64,000 bases of DNA from Streptomyces sp. NBC_01591 (GCF_035918155.1 NZ_CP109327.1:1736001-1800000), one strand, 5' to 3'. Numbered from the stretch's first letter, positions 18,260-31,080 are shown. Made by a program: numbers and translations. The notes: generated by a model not told the origin, from the sequence alone.

Positions 18260-18500
18260 TCGCGTGCCCGGCCGTATGAAGCGCTTACCGGTCTCTCCGT
18301 GGTGTCGTCACAGTGCGACTGCCGCACGGCATGGCCCCGGCGCCGACCGGCTGTGCGCAGTCGGCAGCGAAGAGTCGTGACGACTGCCGGAACCGGGCAG
18401 TGATCCGCGGCCGGGACAGGAGCGATGATCTGCGCACCGGCGCGCTTCGTGCGGCTGCCGGATCCGCCGAGATCACCACGTCCTTGAGGCAGGTCCACAG

Positions 18501-19106
18501 ATGAGACTGACCCTCGCCGCCCTGACCGTCGCGGCCACCGCTCTGGCCCCGGCGCTTCTGCTGACCGGCCCGGCCTTCGCCGTCGGGGAGGCTTCCCCGT
18601 CCGCCGCCGTGTCCACGGCACCGGCGGCCGACGGCTCCGGCACACCGGTGGGTGAGATGTCCGACGACGACCTCCGGGTCGCGATCCTGCGCATCCTGGT
18701 GGACGAGGACAGCGGCAAGAGGGTCGTCCGGGAGGCCAACGAAGCCCTGGACAACGGCACCACGGAAGCCATGCGGTACTTCCTGGAGACCGGCTATCCC
18801 CTGGCCCAGGCCGAGGACGACCAGGTCGCCCTCTTCCGTATCCTCGGCGACCCGGACTCGGGCAAGCGGGTCACCAAGGAAGTCAACCAGCTCCTCGACA
18901 GCGGCACCCCGCAGGACGTACGGCAGTGGCTGGAGACCGGCTACCGCCTCGCCCAGGCCGAGGACGACCGCGTCGCCCTCTTCCGCATCCTGGCCCGCCC
19001 GGACATCAGCGAGGCGATGCGCGCGGCGGTCGGCGAGGCGATCGACGGCACGCCGGAGGAGATGCGGTACTTCCTGGAGTACGGCCAGTACGAGATCGAC
19101 GCGTAG
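18501..19106 (+). CDS. secreted ALF-repeat protein
   Basis: A 201-residue exported protein. The signal peptide MRLTLAALTVAATALAPALL ends near AFA (about residue 27). A Ser/Ala/Pro linker follows, then three related repeats of about 35-38 residues. Each has a form such as DDLRVAILRILVDEDSGKRV plus AMRYFLETGYPLAQAEDD. These match the short Streptomyces ALF repeats (named for the Ala-Leu-Phe pattern), whose function is unknown. GAGGCAGG at 18487-18494 is the ribosome binding site. The 240 bases between the previous terminator and this gene presumably hold its promoter, but I see no clear boxes. Confidence 0.85.
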   Translation: MRLTLAALTVAATALAPALLLTGPAFAVGEASPSAAVSTAPAADGSGTPVGEMSDDDLRVAILRILVDEDSGKRVVREANEALDNGTTEAMRYFLETGYPLAQAEDDQVALFRILGDPDSGKRVTKEVNQLLDSGTPQDVRQWLETGYRLAQAEDDRVALFRILARPDISEAMRAAVGEAIDGTPEEMRYFLEYGQYEIDA

Positions 19107-19109
19107 CCG

Positions 19110-19160
19110 GGCACCGTCCGCCGGCGGCGGAGGGCCGGAGCCTCGCCGCCGACGGGTGCC
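19110..19160. terminator. bidirectional hairpin between ALF gene and rel
   Basis: Long imperfect hairpin: GGCACC at 19110-19115 pairs with GGTGCC at 19155-19160, followed inward by GTC/GAC and GGCGGCG/CGCCGCC. It sits between converging genes. Confidence 0.65.
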
Positions 19161-19168
19161 GGGCCGTT

Positions 19169-21748
<2,580 letters not shown>

Positions 21749-21845
21749 GAGCGCTCCTCGTGCGGATCCGGGTACCCGGAGAGGCCATCGTATCCACCCT
21801 GCGGCCGGTCCTCCCCCGGGGACCATGGAGACTCCTGACAACGCG

Positions 21846-21879
21846 GGACGGGCACCCGGTTGTTCCCGGGCGCCCGTCC
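21846..21879 (-). terminator. terminator after apt
   Basis: Arms 21846-21859 and 21866-21879 pair over 14 bases with one mismatch. It lies between apt (3' end 21918) and rel, so rel is probably read from its own promoter too. Confidence 0.7.
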
Positions 21880-21917
21880 TGGTCTCACGATCCGTTGCCG
21901 CGTACGGCCGGTGCTGC

Positions 21918-22469
21918 TCAGACCGTGATCAGAACCTCCAGCGGCGCGCCGCGCAGGCCCTGCTCCAGCCGGGCACGCCCGGGGAGGAAACCGAGCTCCA
22001 TGAGGACCGCGACACCGGCGACCTCGGCACCGGCCCGCCGGATCAGCTCCAGCGAGGCCTCGGCGGTGCCGCCCGTGGCGAGGATGTCGTCGATGACCAT
22101 GATCCGGTCGTCGGCGGACAGGTCCTCCGCGTGGATCTCGATCTCGGCGGTGCCGTACTCCAGCTCGTACGCCTGGCTGAGCGTGGCTCCGGGCAGCTTC
22201 CCCGCCTTGCGGACGGGTACGAAGCCGAGCCCGGCCCGGACCGCGACCGGGGCGGCCAGGATGAAGCCGCGTGCCTCCAGGCCGACGACCTTCGTGGCGC
22301 CGTGCCGTACGCACAGCTCCGCGAGGGTGTCGGTGAGGGCCGCGAACGCCGTCGGGTCCGCGAGCAGCGGGGTGATGTCCTTGAACAGCACACCCGGCTT
22401 CGGGTAGTCCGGGACGTCGCGGATCCGGCTGAGCAGGAGGTCGCGGGTGCTCTCGGTGGTGCTGGTCAT
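21918..22469 (-). CDS. apt: adenine phosphoribosyltransferase
   Basis: Salvages adenine with PRPP to give AMP. The 183-residue protein starts [20 protein letters not shown]. The PRPP-binding motif is [13 protein letters not shown]. Other landmarks are [11 protein letters not shown] and [14 protein letters not shown]. The ATG at 22469 overlaps the secF stop as ATGA. A longer frame in the databases of this kind is a read-through of secF in another frame. Next to secDF and rel as in other actinobacteria. Confidence 0.95.
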   Translation of the reverse strand: MTSTTESTRDLLLSRIRDVPDYPKPGVLFKDITPLLADPTAFAALTDTLAELCVRHGATKVVGLEARGFILAAPVAVRAGLGFVPVRKAGKLPGATLSQAYELEYGTAEIEIHAEDLSADDRIMVIDDILATGGTAEASLELIRRAGAEVAGVAVLMELGFLPGRARLEQGLRGAPLEVLITV

Positions 22470-23569
22470 CGACGCTTCCCCGGGGTCCGGCCGTGGCCCC
22501 TGGGGGGCTGCTGGCGCTGGCCGATGACCGCGGTGGCGGGTGCGGCGTCCCGCGGGAAGTCGTCGTCCGACGGCTCGTCCTCGGCGGACTCGCCCTTGGC
22601 GGCGGCTGCCGCCCGCTTGGCGAGGATCCGCTTCTTCAGGGCCTTCATCTGCGGGTCGCGTTCCTTGAGGTCGGCGACGAGCGGGGTGGCGATGAAGATC
22701 GAGGAGTACGCACCGGCGGCGAGGCCGACGAAGAGCGCCAGGGAGATGTCGTTCAGCATGCCGGCGCCGAGGACACCGCCACCGATGAACAGCAGACCGG
22801 CGACCGGCAGCAGGGCCACGACGGTGGTGTTGATGGAGCGGACCAGCGTGCCGTTGATGGAGCGGTTGGCGATCTCGCTGTACGTCCACCGGGTCTGCTT
22901 GGTGATCCCCTGCGTGCCCTCCTTGAGGCTGTCGAAGACGACGACCGTGTCGTAGAGGGAGTAACCGAGGATGGTCAGCAGACCGATCACGGTGCCCGGG
23001 GTGACCTCGAAGCCGACCAGGGCGTAGACACCGACCGTGATGGTGATGTCGTGGATCAGCGCGACCAGGGCCGCGATGGCCATGCGCCACTCGAAGGCGA
23101 TGGCCAGGTAGATCACGACGAGGACCATGAAGATACCGAGGCCGGTCCAGGCCTTGTTGGCGATCTGCTCACCCCAGCTGGGGCCGACCAGGTCGGCGGC
23201 GATCTTCTCCGCCGGGACGCTGAGGTCCTTGGAGAGCTTGTCCTTGATCTCGTCGGACTTCGCGGTGTCGACCTCGGTGATCTGGATGCGCAGACCGCCG
23301 TTGCCGAGCTTCTGGACGATCGCCTGGTGGCCGGACGCCTCCGTGGCCAGGTCCTCGGCCTGGGCGACGGTGACGCTCGTCTTCGGGGTGGTGAAGACCG
23401 CGCCGCCCTTGAACTCGATGCCCATGTTCAGGCCGCTGACCGCCAGGCCGACGATGGCCGTGATGGTGATCAGGATCGAGACCCCGTACCAGATCTTGCG
23501 CTTGCCGATGAAGTCGTAGCCGACCTCGCCTCGGTAGAGACGGGCGCCGAGAGTGCCGAGTCGCGACAT
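22466..23569 (-). CDS. secF: protein translocase subunit SecF
   Basis: Works with SecD and YajC to drive Sec export with the proton gradient. The 367-residue protein starts MSRLGTLGARLYRGEVGYDF. It has a first membrane helix (IWYGVSILITITAIVGLAV), the periplasmic domain signature GIEFKGGAVF, and a C-terminal five-helix block containing LVALIHDITITVGVYALVG and the conserved YSLYDTVVVFD. The ATG at 23569 follows the secD stop by one base and uses a GGAGG site inside secD. A cytoplasmic C-terminal tail is rich in Lys, Glu and Asp. Confidence 0.96.
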   Translation of the reverse strand: MSRLGTLGARLYRGEVGYDFIGKRKIWYGVSILITITAIVGLAVSGLNMGIEFKGGAVFTTPKTSVTVAQAEDLATEASGHQAIVQKLGNGGLRIQITEVDTAKSDEIKDKLSKDLSVPAEKIAADLVGPSWGEQIANKAWTGLGIFMVLVVIYLAIAFEWRMAIAALVALIHDITITVGVYALVGFEVTPGTVIGLLTILGYSLYDTVVVFDSLKEGTQGITKQTRWTYSEIANRSINGTLVRSINTTVVALLPVAGLLFIGGGVLGAGMLNDISLALFVGLAAGAYSSIFIATPLVADLKERDPQMKALKKRILAKRAAAAAKGESAEDEPSDDDFPRDAAPATAVIGQRQQPPRGHGRTPGKRR

Positions 23570-23570
23570 C

Positions 23571-25310
23571 TCACGCCTCCTTCGGGTCAGTGGGGGCGTT
23601 GACACGGCGCGAGCGGCGCAGCGGCGGCTTGGCGCCGAGCCGCTTCGGGTCCAGGCCGGACCACGGGTGACCGCTGGCGAAGAACTTCGTACGGGCCATC
23701 AGCGTCATGACGGGCTTGGTGAAGAGGAACACCACGACCACGTCGAGCAGGGTGGTGAGACCCAGCGTGAACGCGAAGCCCTGGACCTTTCCGACGGTGA
23801 CGACGAAGAGCACCGCGGCGGCGAGGAACGACACGAAGTCGGAGACCAGGATGGTGCGCCGGGCGCGCGGCCAGGCCCGCTCGACGGCCGGGCGGAGCGT
23901 GCGGCCGTCGCGGATCTCGTCGCGGACTCTCTCGAAGTACACGATGAAGGAGTCCGCGGTGATACCGATGGCCACGATGGCGCCACAGACCGCCGGCAGG
24001 TTCAGCGCGAAGCCGATGGCCGGGCCGAGCAGCGACATGATCGTGTAGGTCAGGATGCCGGAGACCAAGAGGCTCAGGAGCGCGATGAGCGCGAGGCCCC
24101 GGTAGTAGGCCACCAGGTAGATGACCACGAGGGCCAGACCGATGGCACCGGCGATCAGACCCGCCTGGAGCTGCTCGCCGCCGAGCGCGGCGGTGACGGT
24201 GGTGACGCTCGCCTCTTTGAAGGAAAGCGGGAGCGCACCGTAGGAGAGCACGTTGGCCAGGTCCTCGGCGGACTGCTGAGTGAAGCTGCCGGAGATCTCG
24301 GCGCTGCCGCTGAGCGTGGTGTTCACCTGGGGCGCGGAGACGACTTCGCCGTCCAGGGCGATGGCGAACTGGTTCTGCGGGGACGGCTGCGCGGAGAGCT
24401 TCTTGGTGATCGTCTGGAACTGCTTGGAGCCCTGCTTGGTGAACTCCATGTTGACGATCCACATGCCGCGCTGCTGGTCGAAGCCGGCCTTGGCGTTGTC
24501 GACCTCGGTGCCGGACACCTCGGACGGGCCGAGGACGTACTTCGCGTCACCCTCGGAGCTGCATGCGACGACCGTGTCAGTGGGCTTGGCGCCCCGTGCG
24601 GCCTCGGCGCGGGAAGCCTTGCTGGAGCAGTCGAGCGCCGCGAACTGCTTCTGCAGCTTGGCCGCGGCGGCCTCGTCGGCGGCGGATGCCGACGGCGTGG
24701 TGTCGGCCTTCGGCGTGGTGCTCGCCTTGGGGGTCGGCGTGGAGTCGGCCTTGAGGGCGCCGGTGACCGCGCGGCCCTGGGTGGTGGCGCTCGCGCTCGG
24801 CTTCGCCGACGTCTTCCCCTTGTCGGCGGTGGGGGCGCTGGGGCTGCCGGACGGGGTGGGCTTGCCGGACGGCGAGGCGCTGGGCATCGGAGTGGGCGTG
24901 CCCTGGGCGACGGTCAGCACCGGCCGGAAGTAGAGCTTGGCCGTGGTGCCGACCTGCTCCCGGGCCTGGGCGGAGTTCGTGCCCTTGGGGATATTGACGA
25001 TGATGTTGCGATCGCCCTGTGTCTGGACCTCGGCCTCGGAGACACCAAGACCATTGACACGGCGTTCCATGATCTGGACCGCCGTGTCCATGTTGGTCTT
25101 GTTGACCGCCGATTCCTGGCCCGGCTCGCTCTTCGCCTCGAGCGTGATCGAGGTGCCACCCGCCAGGTCGATGCCCAGCCGTGGGGTCGGCTGATCGGCC
25201 AGGAACATCCCGCCGGTGAGCGCGACCATGGCGATCAGGATCAGAGCCAGGGAACGCCCCGGCCTGCCCTGACCGCCGGCCGGCCCTCGGCTCTTCTTCG
25301 GTGCTGCCAC
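23571..25310 (-). CDS. secD: protein translocase subunit SecD
   Basis: Large partner of SecF. I chose GTG at 25310 (VAAPKKSRGPAGGQGRPGRS), giving 579 residues. Helix 1 is LALILIAMVALTGGMFLA, then PRLGIDLAGGTSITLEAK. The large P1 region contains an unusually long Ser/Pro/Thr/Ala-rich insert (around PTPMPSASPSGKPTPSGSPS), which is typical of Streptomyces. The second P1 part with YFRPVL and the C-terminal six-helix block (GLALVVIYLVAYYRGLAL, DSFIVYFERVRDEIRDG) are complete. A longer in-frame start has no support. Confidence 0.96.
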   Translation of the reverse strand: MAAPKKSRGPAGGQGRPGRSLALILIAMVALTGGMFLADQPTPRLGIDLAGGTSITLEAKSEPGQESAVNKTNMDTAVQIMERRVNGLGVSEAEVQTQGDRNIIVNIPKGTNSAQAREQVGTTAKLYFRPVLTVAQGTPTPMPSASPSGKPTPSGSPSAPTADKGKTSAKPSASATTQGRAVTGALKADSTPTPKASTTPKADTTPSASAADEAAAAKLQKQFAALDCSSKASRAEAARGAKPTDTVVACSSEGDAKYVLGPSEVSGTEVDNAKAGFDQQRGMWIVNMEFTKQGSKQFQTITKKLSAQPSPQNQFAIALDGEVVSAPQVNTTLSGSAEISGSFTQQSAEDLANVLSYGALPLSFKEASVTTVTAALGGEQLQAGLIAGAIGLALVVIYLVAYYRGLALIALLSLLVSGILTYTIMSLLGPAIGFALNLPAVCGAIVAIGITADSFIVYFERVRDEIRDGRTLRPAVERAWPRARRTILVSDFVSFLAAAVLFVVTVGKVQGFAFTLGLTTLLDVVVVFLFTKPVMTLMARTKFFASGHPWSGLDPKRLGAKPPLRRSRRVNAPTDPKEA

Positions 25311-25454
25311 CTTCTCGTTTCTCCCTGTCCAACCGCCCCGCGCCGGGTACGCGCCCGAGCGGCCACGAAGTGTAGTGGGGACCCGCCCCGCAGAAGATCG
25401 CACGTTCCGGGGAATGCCGGATGCCGGTGGGCTCACGGCATCCCCGGGCGTGGG

Positions 25455-25934
25455 TTACTTCGCGTCGGCCTCGCCGTCGTCCTTGCCCTCGGACTTCTTG
25501 GCGGACTCGGCGTCCTTCGGCTCGGCGTCCTCGGCCTTCTTGCCCAGGTCGATCCGGGCGTCGTCCGAGACGTCCTCGTCGGCGTCGGCCTCGGTCAGCG
25601 AGGAGGCGTCGTCCGGGACGACCGTGCCGTCGAGGTCGAGGCCGGTCTCGTCGTCGCCGTGGACGATGCGGTTGTACTCCGCGTCGTCGAGGACGGCGCC
25701 GATGGCGTTCTTGGCGTAGATGGCGTGGACGCCGGGCGCGATCTCAAGGAGAACCGTGTCGTCGTGCAGCTCCTTGACGGTGGCGTACATGCCCCCGATC
25801 GTCCGGACGCCGGTGCCGGGCTGCATCTCGTTGCGCATCTGGGCGGCGGCCGCCTGCTTCTTCTTGGCGGACCGCGTCATCAGGAACATGGCCCCGATGA
25901 GCACGATGAAGGGGAGGAGAGTCACGGGATTCAC
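25455..25934 (-). CDS. yajC: preprotein translocase subunit YajC
   Basis: Small SecDF-associated protein. The 159-residue protein has one N-terminal membrane helix (TLLPFIVLIGAMFLMT), then the YajC core with KKKQAAAAQMRNEMQPGTGV and GVHAIYAKNAIGAVLDD. A long acidic and Lys-rich tail (EDAEPKDAESAKKSEGKDD) is common in actinobacterial YajC. It precedes secD by 144 bases with no terminator seen between. Confidence 0.94.
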   Translation of the reverse strand: MNPVTLLPFIVLIGAMFLMTRSAKKKQAAAAQMRNEMQPGTGVRTIGGMYATVKELHDDTVLLEIAPGVHAIYAKNAIGAVLDDAEYNRIVHGDDETGLDLDGTVVPDDASSLTEADADEDVSDDARIDLGKKAEDAEPKDAESAKKSEGKDDGEADAK

Positions 25935-26099
25935 GGGACGAGTTTCCTTCGCACGACCGCGTTGGAAGGCGGCCTGTATCTACGGGGGTGGGTACACCGA
26001 CCTTTAAGGGCGGCATCGGCGGAGTCTAAGCGAGTCCGCATCGATGGAACAACGCCCAACGCCGCCCTGTGGTTCCTGCCCCGGTCAACCTGTGACACA

Positions 26100-27173
26100 T
26101 CACGCCCCGAACAGGCCCTGTTGTCCCTTTCCGCCTTGCTGCGGAGGTACGAGACCCAGGTGGGCCCAGGCCGCGGGGGTCGCGACCCGCCCCCGCGGGG
26201 TCCTGGCCAGCAGCCCTTCCCGGACCAGGAAGGGCTCCGCGACCTCCTCGACGGTCTCGCGCTCCTCCCCCACGGCGACCGCGAGGGTGGACAGCCCCAC
26301 GGGGCCGCCGCCGAAGAGCTTCAGCAGGGCGCCGAGCACCGCGCGGTCGAGCCGGTCGAGGCCGCGGGCGTCGACCTCGTACACCCCGAGGGCCGCCGCG
26401 GCGACCGGGCGGTCGATCCGTCCGTCGGCCTTGACCTGGGCGTAGTCCCGGACGCGGCGCAGCAGCCGGTTGGAGATACGGGGGGTGCCTCGGGAGCGGC
26501 CGGCGATCTCGGCGGCGCCGTCCGCGTCTATCTCCACGTCGAGGAGGCGGGCGGAGCGGTGGATGACGCGTTCCAGCTCGGTGGGGGCGTAGAACTCCAT
26601 GTGGCCGGTGAAGCCGAAGCGGTCGCGCAGCGGCGGCGGCAGCAGTCCGGCCCTGGTGGTCGCGCCGACCAGGGTGAAGGGCGGCAGTTCCAGCGGGATG
26701 GCGGTGGCGCCGGGGCCCTTGCCGACGATGACGTCGACCCGGAAGTCCTCCATCGCCATGTAGAGCATCTCCTCGGCCGGCCGCGACATGCGGTGGATCT
26801 CGTCGAGGAAGAGGACCTCGCCCTCCTGGAGGGAGGAGAGGATCGCGGCAAGATCACCCGCATGCTGGATGGCGGGACCGGAGGTGATCCGGATCGGCGC
26901 GCCCATCTCGGCCGCGATGATCATGGAGAGGGTGGTCTTGCCGAGGCCGGGGGCGCCGGAGAGCAGGACGTGGTCGGCGGTGGCGCCGCGGGCCCGGGCC
27001 GCCTTGAGGACCAGGTCGAGCTGTTCGCGCACCTTCTCCTGGCCGACGAACTCGTCGAGGTCCTTCGGCCGCAGCGCCGCTTCGACCGCGGTGTCCTCAC
27101 CGTCCGCGTCTGCCTGGACGAGGCGCTCGTCGAGCCGCTCGTCGGTGTCGGGTCCGGTCTCGTCCCAGTTCAT
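26100..27173 (-). CDS. ruvB: Holliday junction branch migration ATPase RuvB
   Basis: Hexameric motor that drives branch migration with RuvA. The 357-residue protein has Walker [10 protein letters not shown], Walker [10 protein letters not shown], sensor 1 GATTRAGLL, the arginine-finger segment LRDRFGF, and a C-terminal winged helix ([15 protein letters not shown]). The start codon is ATG at 27173. It lies 83 bases after ruvA and is the last of the ruvC-ruvA-ruvB set. Confidence 0.97.
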   Translation of the reverse strand: MNWDETGPDTDERLDERLVQADADGEDTAVEAALRPKDLDEFVGQEKVREQLDLVLKAARARGATADHVLLSGAPGLGKTTLSMIIAAEMGAPIRITSGPAIQHAGDLAAILSSLQEGEVLFLDEIHRMSRPAEEMLYMAMEDFRVDVIVGKGPGATAIPLELPPFTLVGATTRAGLLPPPLRDRFGFTGHMEFYAPTELERVIHRSARLLDVEIDADGAAEIAGRSRGTPRISNRLLRRVRDYAQVKADGRIDRPVAAAALGVYEVDARGLDRLDRAVLGALLKLFGGGPVGLSTLAVAVGEERETVEEVAEPFLVREGLLARTPRGRVATPAAWAHLGLVPPQQGGKGQQGLFGA

Positions 27174-27256
27174 TCAGTCTGTCCCGCCTCGGGTGTTTCG
27201 GTGCCGTGCGGTGCCCGGCCCGGCGTCGGGGGTGTCCCCGGGGTGTCGCGCTCCGG

Positions 27257-27883
27257 TCAGCGCGCGCGGTTGAGGGTCTGGAGTGCGGCACGCAGCAGCT
27301 GCGGCACGGGCGCCTGCCCGCCCTCCGCGATGGCCGCCTCGGCCTGGGGGGCGACGGCGGTGACCGCCTCGTCGGCCTCGCGGGTGGCGTAGCCGAGGCC
27401 GATCAGGGCGGCCTGCAGCTGATCGCGCCAGGAGGTGGTGACGGCGGTGCCGATGCCCTGGCGGCCGATGTGGGCGCCGACGGGCTCGCCGAGTCTGTCC
27501 TTCAGTTCGAGGAGGAGTTTCTGCGCGCCCTTCTTGCCGATGCCGGAGACAGCGGTGAGCGCCTTCTCGTCACCCATGGCGACCGCGGTACGCAGGGCGT
27601 CCGGGCTGTGGGTGGCGAGCATGGCCTGGGCGAGCCGGGGCCCGACCCCGCTGGCGGTCTGGAGCAGCTCGAAGACCTGCCGCTCGTCGTCGTCGGCGAA
27701 GCCGTAGAGGGTGAGCGAGTCCTCCCGTACGACGAGGGAGGTGGCGAGCCTGGCCTCCTTGCCGATCCGGAGGCCGGCGAGGGTGTTCGGCGTGCACTGG
27801 ACGGCCATGCCGATGCCGCCGACCTCGATCACGGCCGTGGTCGGGGCGAGTGCGGCCACGGGGCCGCTGACGAAGGCGATCAT
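27257..27883 (-). CDS. ruvA: Holliday junction DNA-binding protein RuvA
   Basis: Binds four-way junctions as a tetramer and loads RuvB. The 208-residue protein begins [20 protein letters not shown] (OB-fold domain). Two helix-hairpin-helix motifs ([30 protein letters not shown]) and a C-terminal RuvB-contacting domain follow. The ATG at 27883 overlaps the ruvC stop as ATGA. A longer frame that reads through ruvC is a shadow. Confidence 0.97.
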   Translation of the reverse strand: MIAFVSGPVAALAPTTAVIEVGGIGMAVQCTPNTLAGLRIGKEARLATSLVVREDSLTLYGFADDDERQVFELLQTASGVGPRLAQAMLATHSPDALRTAVAMGDEKALTAVSGIGKKGAQKLLLELKDRLGEPVGAHIGRQGIGTAVTTSWRDQLQAALIGLGYATREADEAVTAVAPQAEAAIAEGGQAPVPQLLRAALQTLNRAR

Positions 27884-28452
27884 CGGGGGACCTTCCGGAC
27901 GGGAACTGCGGGTGTACGGGGAACCCGCGGGGTGCGGGCCGCGGCGGCTGCCGCGTGCGCCTGCTGGAGGCGGTTGACGGCGGGGGCGCGCCAGATGTGG
28001 CAGATGGCGAGGGCGAGGGCGTCGGCCGCGTCGGCCGGTTTCGGCGGGGCGTCGAGCCGCAGCAGCCGGGTGACCATCGCACCGATCTGTGCCTTGTCGG
28101 CGCGGCCGCTGCCCGTGACCGCCGCCTTGACCTCGCTGGGGGTGTGCAGGGCGACGGGGATGCCGCGGCGCGACGCGCAGAGCATGGCGACGGCACTGGC
28201 CTGGGCGGTGCCCATGACCGTACGGACGTTGTGCTGGCTGAACACCCGCTCCACGGCGACGAATTCGGGCCGGTGCTCGTCGAGCCATTCCTCGATGCCG
28301 CGCTCGATGGCGACCAGCCGGTGACCGAGCTCCGCAACGGCCGGGGTGCGGACGACGCCGACGCCGAGCATCGTCAAGGGGCGGCCGGCGACGCCTTCGA
28401 CGACGCCGACACCGCACCGGGTCAGCCCCGGGTCCACGCCCAGCACCCGCAT
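27880..28452 (-). CDS. ruvC: Holliday junction endodeoxyribonuclease RuvC
   Basis: Resolves Holliday junctions by symmetric cleavage. The 190-residue protein starts [20 protein letters not shown], with the first catalytic Asp at position 7. It continues with the catalytic Glu in [14 protein letters not shown] and the acidic pair near [16 protein letters not shown]-terminal extension is rich in Ala, Arg and Pro. First of the ruvCAB set, 124 bases after a terminator that ends yebC's neighbour region. Confidence 0.97.
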   Translation of the reverse strand: MRVLGVDPGLTRCGVGVVEGVAGRPLTMLGVGVVRTPAVAELGHRLVAIERGIEEWLDEHRPEFVAVERVFSQHNVRTVMGTAQASAVAMLCASRRGIPVALHTPSEVKAAVTGSGRADKAQIGAMVTRLLRLDAPPKPADAADALALAICHIWRAPAVNRLQQAHAAAAAARTPRVPRTPAVPVRKVPR

Positions 28453-28517
28453 GGGACGCCCCTTCCGTACCTATCGGTCAACTGTTCCCGCAGGCTATCG
28501 GCTCGCACTGACAATGC

Positions 28518-28552
28518 GACGGGCCGACGGGGTGTGTCCCCGTCGGCCCGTC
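28518..28552 (-). terminator. terminator after yebC
   Basis: Perfect 15-base arms (28518-28532 and 28538-28552) with the loop TGTGT, 24 bases past the yebC stop. It separates yebC from ruvC. Confidence 0.85.
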
Positions 28553-28576
28553 CGTGAAGGCTGTGCTGAGCGCGGC

Positions 28577-29329
28577 TCAGGCGTCGACCTTCTCCATGAC
28601 CTCGTCCGAGACGTCGAAGTTGGCGAAGACGTTCTGCACGTCGTCGCTGTCCTCCAGCGCGTCGATCAGCTTGAAGATCTTGCGCGCGCCTTCCTCGTCC
28701 AGCTCGACCTGCATGGTGGGCAGGAAGTTGGCCTCGGCGGAGTCGTAGTCGATGCCGGCCTCCTGGAGCGCGGTGCGGACCGCGACCATGTCGGTGGCCT
28801 CGCTGACGACCTCGTACGTGTCACCGAGGTCGTTGACCTCCTCGGCGCCCGCGTCGAGCACGGCACCCAGGACGTCGTCCTCGGTCAGCTCGCCCTTGGG
28901 GACGATGACGACGCCCTTGCGGTTGAAGAGGTACGAGACCGAACCCGGGTCGGCCATCGAACCCCCGTTGCGGGTCATCGCGACACGCACGTCGGACGCG
29001 GCACGGTTGCGGTTGTCGGTGAGGCACTCGATGAGCACCGCGACACCGTTCGGGCCGTAACCCTCGTACATGATCGTCTGGTAGTCGACGCCGCCCGCTT
29101 CGAGACCGCCACCGCGCTTGACCGCGGAGTCGATGTTCTTGTTCGGAACGGAGCTTTTCTTCGCCTTCTGGATCGCGTCCACGAGGGTGGGGTTTCCCTC
29201 GGGGTCCACACCGCCGGTGCGGGCCGCGACCTCGATGTTCTTGATCAGCTTCGCGAAGAGCTTGCCGCGCTTGGCATCAATCACGGCCTTCTTGTGCTTC
29301 GTCGTAGCCCATTTAGAGTGGCCGGACAT
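28577..29329 (-). CDS. yebC: YebC/PmpR family protein
   Basis: Highly conserved family; described as a transcriptional regulator (PmpR) and, in newer work, as a translation factor that relieves stalling at proline stretches. The 250-residue protein starts [20 protein letters not shown] at 29329; an earlier in-frame start adds a non-conserved Arg-rich lead. Landmarks are [39 protein letters not shown] and the acidic C-terminal half. It lies between pdxT and the ruvC region. Confidence 0.95.
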   Translation of the reverse strand: MSGHSKWATTKHKKAVIDAKRGKLFAKLIKNIEVAARTGGVDPEGNPTLVDAIQKAKKSSVPNKNIDSAVKRGGGLEAGGVDYQTIMYEGYGPNGVAVLIECLTDNRNRAASDVRVAMTRNGGSMADPGSVSYLFNRKGVVIVPKGELTEDDVLGAVLDAGAEEVNDLGDTYEVVSEATDMVAVRTALQEAGIDYDSAEANFLPTMQVELDEEGARKIFKLIDALEDSDDVQNVFANFDVSDEVMEKVDA

Positions 29330-29390
29330 CTGCCTTCTCCTTCGCGTCACCAAAAACGATTCGAACCCGAGAGATCCTACCGGGATCGAG

Positions 29391-29984
29391 TCAGCCGACT
29401 GCGCGCACCATGTCCACGAACAGCGCGTGAACGCGATGGTCTCCGGTCAATTCCGGGTGGAATGACGTAGCCAGGGCGTTTCCCTGACGTACGGCGACGA
29501 TGTGGCCTCCGTGTTCCGCCACGACCTTGGCCTGCGCGCCGACCGATTCCACCCAGGGGGCGCGGATGAACACGCCCTCCACGGGACCGTCCTCGATGCC
29601 GGCGACCTCGACGGCCGCCTCGAAGGACTCGTTCTGCCGCCCGAAGGCGTTGCGGCGCACGATCATGTCGATCCCGCCGACCGTCTCCTGGCCCGAGCGC
29701 GGGTCGAGGATCTTGTCGGCGAGCAGAATCATTCCGGCGCAGGTGCCGTAGACCGGCATTCCGTCCCGTACCCGCTCGCGCAGCGGTTCCAGCATGCCGA
29801 ACAGGGAAGCCAGCTTGGACATCGTGGTGGACTCGCCACCGGGAATGACCAGGCCGTCGACCTCGGCGAGTTCCTCGGGACGCCGGACCGGCCTGGCCAG
29901 GGCGTCAGCCGAGGCCAGGGCGATCAGGTGTTCCCGTACGTCGCCCTGGAGAGCCAGGACTCCGATCACAGGGGTGTCGCTCAT
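29391..29984 (-). CDS. pdxT: PLP synthase glutaminase subunit PdxT
   Basis: Releases ammonia from glutamine for PdxS. The 197-residue class I glutaminase-like protein has [13 protein letters not shown] at the start, an oxyanion loop IPGGESTTM, the nucleophile Cys in [10 protein letters not shown], and the His/Glu pair in SFHPELTGD. It begins six bases after the pdxS stop codon (TAA at 29991-29993). Confidence 0.96.
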   Translation of the reverse strand: MSDTPVIGVLALQGDVREHLIALASADALARPVRRPEELAEVDGLVIPGGESTTMSKLASLFGMLEPLRERVRDGMPVYGTCAGMILLADKILDPRSGQETVGGIDMIVRRNAFGRQNESFEAAVEVAGIEDGPVEGVFIRAPWVESVGAQAKVVAEHGGHIVAVRQGNALATSFHPELTGDHRVHALFVDMVRAVG

Positions 29985-29990
29985 CGGTGA

Positions 29991-30911
29991 TTACCAGCCA
30001 CGGTTGGCGTAGCGCTCGGCCTCGGGCAGGGTGTCGCAGTTGATGCCGACCATGGCCTCGCCCAGGTTCCGGGAAGCGTCCGCGATGATCTTCGGGTCGT
30101 CGTAGAAGGTGGTGGCCTTCACGATCGCGGCGGCGCGCTTGGCCGGGTCGCCGGACTTGAAGATGCCGGAGCCGACGAAGACGCCCTCGGCGCCGAGCTG
30201 GCGCATCAGCGCGGCGTCGGCGGGGGTGGCGACACCGCCCGCGGAGAAGAGCACGACGGGCAGCTTGCCGAGCTCTGCGACCTCCTTGACCAGCTCGTAC
30301 GGGGCGCGGAGCTCCTTGGCGGCGGCGTACAGCTCGTTGTTGTCGTAGCCACGCAGGCGGGCGATCTCGTTCTTGATCTGGCGCAGGTGACGGACCGCCT
30401 CGACGACGTTCCCGGTGCCGGCCTCGCCCTTCGAGCGGATCATGGCCGCGCCCTCGGCGATCCGGCGCAGGGCCTCGCCCAGGTTGGTGGCGCCGCAGAC
30501 GAATGGGGTGGTGAAGGCGAACTTGTCGCTGTGGTTGACCTCGTCGGCCGGGGTGAGGACCTCGGACTCGTCGATGTAGTCGACTCCGAGGGACTGCAGG
30601 ACCTGGGCCTCGACGAAGTGGCCGATACGGGACTTCGCCATCACCGGGATGGAGACGGCCTCGATGATCTCCTCGATCATGTTCGGGTCCGACATCCGGG
30701 CCACGCCGCCGTCCTTGCGGATGTCGGCCGGCACCCGCTCCAGGGCCATGACGGCCACCGCGCCCGCATCCTCGGCGATCTTCGCCTGCTCTGCGTCGAC
30801 GACGTCCATGATCACGCCGCCCTTGAGCTGCTCGGCCATGCCGCGCTTGACGCGCGCGGTGCCGGTGGCCGGGGAGTCTGCGGACTGCGGGGTGGTGGGA
30901 AGCGTGGACAT
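29991..30911 (-). CDS. pdxS: PLP synthase subunit PdxS
   Basis: Forms pyridoxal phosphate from ribose 5-phosphate, glyceraldehyde 3-phosphate and ammonia. The 306-residue barrel protein starts [20 protein letters not shown]. Landmarks: [14 protein letters not shown], the catalytic lysine in [14 protein letters not shown], and [16 protein letters not shown]. The C-terminal lysine lies in [21 protein letters not shown] gap of 169 bases upstream contains a candidate PdxR-type site. PdxS and PdxT form one complex. Confidence 0.97.
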   Translation of the reverse strand: MSTLPTTPQSADSPATGTARVKRGMAEQLKGGVIMDVVDAEQAKIAEDAGAVAVMALERVPADIRKDGGVARMSDPNMIEEIIEAVSIPVMAKSRIGHFVEAQVLQSLGVDYIDESEVLTPADEVNHSDKFAFTTPFVCGATNLGEALRRIAEGAAMIRSKGEAGTGNVVEAVRHLRQIKNEIARLRGYDNNELYAAAKELRAPYELVKEVAELGKLPVVLFSAGGVATPADAALMRQLGAEGVFVGSGIFKSGDPAKRAAAIVKATTFYDDPKIIADASRNLGEAMVGINCDTLPEAERYANRGW

Positions 30912-30984
30912 GGATCGACCTCACTCGGAGAAAAAGTTGCCGAAAAGCGCTGGTTGGTGCAGTGCTGAGCAAACTCTCCGGGAA

Positions 30985-31007
30985 CAGTCCACTGCAAGGG
31001 CCAATGG
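30985..31007. promoter_or_regulatory. possible PdxR (MocR-type) site upstream of pdxS
   Basis: On the minus strand this reads CATTGGCCCTTG then CAGTGGACTG, two similar half-sites 12 bases apart. AGTGGACT resembles the half-site I recall for actinobacterial PdxR. The distance (about 74 bases before the pdxS start) suits an upstream activator site. No MocR-type regulator gene is in the window. Confidence 0.35.
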
Positions 31008-31080
31008 AAGGCCGGTGGATCGTTCTGAACGCGCACGGAAGAAGATGTGGCCCCCGTCACGCGCTAATGGAGCCGTCCGG

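Noticed and set aside
23553..27392. A 1279-codon plus-strand open frame across secD, yajC and ruvB
   Set aside because: It runs antisense to three confident genes and their gaps, and its composition is that of a shadow frame.
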